A stretch of DNA of 64,000 bases from an uncultured Bacteroidales bacterium (GTDB lineage Bacteria; Bacteroidota; Bacteroidia; Bacteroidales; Paludibacteraceae), in contig CACZEL010000002.1 in the NCBI GenBank assembly GCA_902780235.1, positions 88,069 to 152,068 on the forward strand, read 5' to 3'. Each line of letters begins with the position of its first letter. Position 1 is the first letter of the stretch. Under the pieces are notes generated by a model. That model did not search any database. It was not told the DNA's origin and was given only the letters and a program-made list of their open reading frames with translations. The position numbers and the translations under genes are program-made. Shown here piece by piece: positions 60,797 to 64,000 of the stretch.

Positions 60797-61837
60797 CTAC
60801 TTTCCAATCTTACTGAGTACGGTTTCCAGACCCAATTCTTTCACTTTTTCGCCGATCTTCGCTTCCAGTTCTTCGCACAGATCGGGGTTGTCGGCCAGTA
60901 CATCTTTGACTTTGTCACGTCCTTGACCGAGTTTGGTGTCGCCGTAGGAGAAGAACGAACCGGATTTCTTGATGACCTCGGTAGCCACTGCGAAATCGAG
61001 GATTTCACCGATACGCGAGATACCTTCGTTGAACATGAGATCGAACTCGGCTTTCTTGAACGGAGGCGCTACTTTGTTCTTAACGACCTTCACGCGTACT
61101 TGGTTACCCTTGATCTGCTCGCCGTCCTTGATCTGACCCGTACGACGGATGTCAAGACGAACGGAAGCGTAGAACTTAAGGGCGTTACCGCCGGTAGTGG
61201 TCTCTGGGTTACCGAACATGACACCGATTTTTTCGCGGAGCTGGTTGATGAAGATGACGGTAGTACCGGTTTTATTGACGGAAGCGGTCATCTTACGCAA
61301 GGCTTGCGACATCAAACGAGCTTGGAGACCCACTTTGTTGTCTCCCATCTCACCGGTGATCTCTGCTTTCGGGGTGAGGGCTGCTACCGAGTCAATGACG
61401 ATGAGGTCCACTGCTGCCGAACGGATCAGCTCATCTGCGATCTCAAGGGCTTGCTCGCCGGAGTCGGGTTGAGCGATCAGCAGTTCGGCGATGTTAACAC
61501 CGAGTTTCTCCGCATAGAAACGGTCGAAAGCATGCTCGGCATCGATGATCGCGGCAATGCCGCCTGTTTTCTGCACCTCAGCCATCGCGTGGATCGCGAG
61601 GGTGGTCTTACCGGACGACTCCGGACCATAGATCTCGATGATACGTCCTTTGGGGTAACCGCCTACGCCGAGGGCGTAGTTCAAACCCAGACTACCGGTA
61701 GGAATAACCGGTACATTCTCAATATTCTCGTCGCCTAATTTCATGATGGCGCCCTTACCGAACTCTTTGTCGATCTTGGCCATCGCTGCTTGCAGCGCTT
61801 TCAACTTGTCTGCATTTGGAGCTTGTTTCTCTGCCAT
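60797..61837 (-). CDS. recA: Recombinase RecA
   Basis: 346 residues, normal. Walker [15 protein letters not shown]1/L2 DNA-binding region with [20 protein letters not shown], Walker [11 protein letters not shown], and [11 protein letters not shown]. Strand exchange and SOS trigger. Its promoter lies 60 bp upstream; an 8-bp array occupies the 5' leader. Confidence 0.97.
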   Translation of the reverse strand: MAEKQAPNADKLKALQAAMAKIDKEFGKGAIMKLGDENIENVPVIPTGSLGLNYALGVGGYPKGRIIEIYGPESSGKTTLAIHAMAEVQKTGGIAAIIDAEHAFDRFYAEKLGVNIAELLIAQPDSGEQALEIADELIRSAAVDLIVIDSVAALTPKAEITGEMGDNKVGLQARLMSQALRKMTASVNKTGTTVIFINQLREKIGVMFGNPETTTGGNALKFYASVRLDIRRTGQIKDGEQIKGNQVRVKVVKNKVAPPFKKAEFDLMFNEGISRIGEILDFAVATEVIKKSGSFFSYGDTKLGQGRDKVKDVLADNPDLCEELEAKIGEKVKELGLETVLSKIGK

Positions 61838-61860
61838 AATATAGTTGTTTTTAATTTTCG

Positions 61861-61892
61861 TAATAACGTTATTACGTCATAACGTAATATCG
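61861..61892. repeat. 8-bp tandem array, 4 units (NNATNACG), in recA leader
   Basis: TAATAACG, TTATTACG, TCATAACG, TAATATCG, placed between the recA -7 element and the start codon. It includes the perfect palindrome TAATAACGTTATTA (61861-61874). Confidence 0.85.
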
Positions 61893-61896
61893 ACTG

Positions 61897-61927
61897 CAAA
61901 GGTACACAAAAAAAATGACATACGCAA
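61897..61927 (-). promoter_or_regulatory. recA promoter
   Basis: Minus-strand TTG, 20 bp, TACCTTTG; the -33 side reads TTGCGTATGTCATTTT. No LexA-like box is recognised. Confidence 0.78.
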
Positions 61928-61935
61928 ATGTTATG

Positions 61936-62571
61936 TCATTTTTTTTCGTGATAGCGACAAAATTCGCTGATTCCGCACGCTTCGCATTTGGGTTTGCGGG
62001 CTTGGCAGATGTACCGGCCATGCAAGAGAAGCCAATGATGGGCTTTGGGGATGACGGAAGCAGGGATGTATTGGACGAGTTGGCGTTCGGTCTGAAGAGG
62101 ATTCTTGCTGTTGGTCGTGAGACCGAGACGTTCGCTGACACGGAAGATATGGGTATCGACCGCCATAGTGGGTTGATTCCATATAACCGCACAAACGACG
62201 TTAGCGGTCTTGCGACCGACACCTTGCAGCGTCTGCAGGTCTTCGATGTTATCGGGAACGATGCCGTTGTAGGCAGAGACCAGACGTTGCGCCATCTGAA
62301 CCAAGTGTTCGGCTTTCGAGCGCGGATAACTGACCGATTTGACGTACTCAAAGACCTCGTCTGAAGTGGCTGAGGCTAAAGCTTCTGGGGTAGGATAGGC
62401 GGCAAAGAGGGCAGGGGTGACCATATTGACACGCTTGTCCGTACATTGCGCGGAGAGCATCACGGCTACCAAGCATTGGAAGGGATTGAGAAAGACCAAT
62501 TCCGATTCTGCAACCGGCATGTTGGTCTCAAACCAAGCCAAAATATTTTCAAACCTCTGTTTGGTCGTCAT
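61936..62571 (-). CDS. nth: Endonuclease III
   Basis: 211 residues. DNA glycosylase/AP lyase for oxidised pyrimidines. Helix-hairpin-helix with catalytic Lys in LQGVGRKTANVVCAV, catalytic Asp in AVDTHIFRVSERLG, and the [4Fe-4S] cysteines at the C terminus (CQARKPKCEACGISEFC). Precedes recA on the strand, but recA has its own promoter. A heptamer array lies just upstream. Confidence 0.96.
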   Translation of the reverse strand: MTTKQRFENILAWFETNMPVAESELVFLNPFQCLVAVMLSAQCTDKRVNMVTPALFAAYPTPEALASATSDEVFEYVKSVSYPRSKAEHLVQMAQRLVSAYNGIVPDNIEDLQTLQGVGRKTANVVCAVIWNQPTMAVDTHIFRVSERLGLTTNSKNPLQTERQLVQYIPASVIPKAHHWLLLHGRYICQARKPKCEACGISEFCRYHEKK

Positions 62572-62572
62572 A

Positions 62573-62607
62573 ACAATTTACAATGTACAATTTACAATGT
62601 ACAATTT
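62573..62607. repeat. 7-bp tandem array, 5 units (ACAATNT)
   Basis: ACAATTT and ACAATGT alternate strictly (three and two copies). It encodes the last eight residues and the stop codon of the DUF4924 protein and ends 2 bp before nth. Confidence 0.92.
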
Positions 62608-63042
62608 ACTTAAATATTGCAGCACTTGGGTGGCTTGTTGTTGGACAGAGGCGGTTTCCCGGGTGATCTCCTTTTTCTGGAGGCGAAGGAGCATGATCTG
62701 ATAGAGAAGCAAGAGACATGCCTCGATGTCCGACATGGTCGGACGGTCGGTTTTGGCCTTGAGCAGGTTGAGCGAGGGTTGAAGACGAATGATCGCGGCG
62801 CGGTACATGGCATCTTCATAGAGAAGGGTAGCATGCAGGTCGATGAGTTCGGTTAAAGCATTGTTGGCTAAAGCCAGATGACCGGACTCAACGATGCCTT
62901 CGCGATGCATCATTTCGTTCAGTTCGTGTAACTCAGGCGTCGCTTCTGCGTTTTGCGGAAACGCACGCAAATAATCTTCCATCTGCCAGAGATAGAGAAT
63001 ATATTCCGCTATGTTGTCTTTTTTACTCCTCATCGTCGTCAA
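62578..63042 (-). CDS. DUF4924 protein
   Basis: 154 residues, helical, cytoplasmic. AEYILYLWQMEDYLRAF at the N terminus and ARTMSDIEACLLLLYQIML-like sequence (TMSDIEACLLLLYQIMLL) match DUF4924, a Bacteroidetes family without known function. The last residues (LYIVNCTL) come from the heptamer array, not from the family domain. Overlaps the S4 gene by 20 bp. Confidence 0.8.
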   Translation of the reverse strand: MTTMRSKKDNIAEYILYLWQMEDYLRAFPQNAEATPELHELNEMMHREGIVESGHLALANNALTELIDLHATLLYEDAMYRAAIIRLQPSLNLLKAKTDRPTMSDIEACLLLLYQIMLLRLQKKEITRETASVQQQATQVLQYLSKLYIVNCTL

Positions 63043-63436
63043 AATCGATATCGTCTAAATAATTATCACTCATAAAGACCTCAATATCTCGTCTGTCTTT
63101 CTTTGTCGGTCTTCCAGTGCCTCTATCCCGACCGCCATTACCGGCAAGACGTGCGAGTTCGAGCAATTCAAGTTGTTGCGGAGAGGTGCAATCTTGCATG
63201 TATTCGGGTACGAGTTTGGCGCCGAGGCGGTTCTCGGTCAGTTGGAGCACCTTATAGGTATAGGTGATCGGACCCTTGCGCACGTTGAACATATCGCCGA
63301 TCTTGAAGGTGCGGCTGGGTTTGAGTTGGACGCCGTTCATTGAAATACGCCCGTTTTTGCAGGCATCAGCAGCGATTGAGCGGGTCTTGTAGATCCGCAT
63401 GGCCCAGAGGTATTTATCGACACGAACTTCGCTCAT
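63023..63436 (-). CDS. S4-domain RNA-binding protein (Hsp15-like)
   Basis: 137 residues. The S4 domain opens RVDKYLWAMRIYKTRS and continues with KNGRISMNGVQLKPSR; the basic stretch GRPTKKDRRDIEVF and an acidic tail (DDIDFDDDEE) follow. E. coli Hsp15 rescues stalled large ribosomal subunits carrying peptidyl-tRNA; a similar ribosome-recycling role is likely. Lies between DUF4924 and the sulfatase gene. Confidence 0.9.
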   Translation of the reverse strand: MSEVRVDKYLWAMRIYKTRSIAADACKNGRISMNGVQLKPSRTFKIGDMFNVRKGPITYTYKVLQLTENRLGAKLVPEYMQDCTSPQQLELLELARLAGNGGRDRGTGRPTKKDRRDIEVFMSDNYLDDIDFDDDEE

Positions 63437-63442
63437 AGAGTA

Positions 63443-63463
63443 TTCAGTTTTCAGTTGTCAGCT
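63443..63463. repeat. 7-bp tandem array, 3 units (TTCAGTT/GTCAGCT)
   Basis: Covers the stop codon of the sulfatase gene and its last codons; the S4 gene begins 6 bp beyond. Same CAGTT core as the array at 27.32 kb. Confidence 0.8.
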
Positions 63464-64000
63464 TATTTCCGATCATTCGTTGGATATATTGTTGGATGTA
63501 CGCCTTGAGATAGCGAACCATATCTTCGGGGGCTTGGGTGGGATCCAAAGGATTTTGTAAGAGCGGATCGGCTTGGTAGTTATAGAGCGCGGTGACTTGC
63601 TTGCCGTCAAACTGCATCAAGAGGCTGTCACTCATGATCTGGAAGACAGGATGGTTGTAGCAAACGGCGTAGTTATGTTGTTTGTTCGCCGTGAGAGCGT
63701 CCTCGCCGAAGGCGAAATAGGGTTTGTCGTATCCTACTGCGCCCAAGACGGAAGGCATGATATCCGTTTGGCTGACGATGTCGGTGCGTTGTTGAGGTTT
63801 TAACAAAGCCGGGCAATAGAAAACGATAGGCACGCGATAAAGACCCAAGGCGTTCGTATATTCGGGTTGGGAGAGTTGGTTGGTATGATCGGCAGTGATG
63901 ACAAAGAGCGTGTGCTCGAACCAAGGTTGGGTTTGGGCGTAAGCGAAGAACTGCCGCAAGGCATGGTCGCTATAGCCGATACATTGGTGTAAAGGTTGGG
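63444..64000 (-). CDS. LTA-synthase-like sulfatase, 5' part outside window
   Basis: The last 185 or so residues of an alkaline-phosphatase-fold enzyme (LTA synthase/MdoB type). FVITADHTNQLSQPEY carries the metal-binding Asp-His of the family, and VSQTDIMPSVLGAVGY follows. The frame stays open to the right edge (YSDHALRQFFAYA), so the N-terminal membrane helices and the nucleophile Thr are beyond the window. In Bacteroidetes such enzymes transfer phosphoglycerol or phosphoethanolamine to surface glycans; the substrate is unknown. Confidence 0.85.
   Translation of the reverse strand, partial: QPLHQCIGYSDHALRQFFAYAQTQPWFEHTLFVITADHTNQLSQPEYTNALGLYRVPIVFYCPALLKPQQRTDIVSQTDIMPSVLGAVGYDKPYFAFGEDALTANKQHNYAVCYNHPVFQIMSDSLLMQFDGKQVTALYNYQADPLLQNPLDPTQAPEDMVRYLKAYIQQYIQRMIGNKLTTEN

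Noticed and set aside
3734-63463. Arrays as CRISPR or REP elements
   Set aside because: There are no spacers, no 25-40 bp direct repeats, no cas genes, and most arrays have no dyad symmetry or shared sequence.

Overview
The window is a chromosomal segment of a Gram-negative member of the Bacteroidetes, most likely the order Bacteroidales. The evidence is a SusC/SusD pair, Bacteroidetes-type promoters (TTG, 20 bp, TAnnTTTG), Bacteroidetes-restricted families (DUF3467, DUF4924, PCMD, BspA-like repeats), lipid A genes and an RnfBCDGEA operon headed by rseC. The genus cannot be told from this sequence.

Layout. 1-6.4 kb: the end of uxaA, then comF-like, nadB, an NlpC/P60 peptidase, a sirtuin and a small membrane protein, many overlapping or nearly touching. 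5.6-7.4 kb, minus strand: ttcA-like, prsW and tRNA-Leu. 7.4-14.6 kb: an HD phosphohydrolase, lpxD, lpxC, lpxA, glnS, an HsdR-N-like nuclease and phoH. 14.6-24.2 kb: an unknown membrane protein, uxaC, a RhuM-Fic protein, a BspA-like surface protein, kdgK (frameshifted), kdgA and a hexuronate-type MFS carrier. 24.2-32.5 kb: aroC, a PCMD protein, a family-2 glycosyltransferase, DUF3467, a nucleoside phosphorylase, dipeptidyl-peptidase III and an AroA-glycosyltransferase fusion. 32.7-38 kb, minus strand: tRNA-Ala and the rnf operon. 38-49.6 kb: ftsK, a LolA-like gene, trxB, secG, lptE, a sigma-54 activator, an export/chain-length pair (Wza/Wzc-like) and topB. 49.6-59.2 kb: a pectin locus (SusC, SusD, PL1 pectate lyase, a small secreted protein, and GH28 polygalacturonase on the other strand). 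59.2-64 kb, minus strand: an FAD protein, recA, nth, DUF4924, an S4 protein and a partial LTA-synthase-like sulfatase.

Metabolic theme: pectate lyase and polygalacturonase would release oligo- and monogalacturonate. SusCD and the MFS carrier would import it. UxaC, UxaA, KdgK and KdgA would take it to pyruvate and glyceraldehyde-3-phosphate. UxaB is not in the window, and kdgK as written is broken by a 5-bp tandem duplication.

The most unusual feature is a dispersed population of short degenerate tandem arrays with unit lengths of exactly 7, 8 or 11 bp, usually 3-5 units. Each array has its own unit sequence. They sit at gene junctions, often ending at or supplying a start or stop codon, and at least ten lie in frame inside genes. 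They resemble in form the heptanucleotide STRR repeats of cyanobacteria, but I know of no description of this 7/8/11 series in Bacteroidales. Other oddities are an RnfB without its ferredoxin domain, an LpxC without the FabZ domain usual in this phylum, a shortened AroA fused to an N-terminally trimmed glycosyltransferase, and a promoter class with an extended -33 element and a constant 20-bp spacer.
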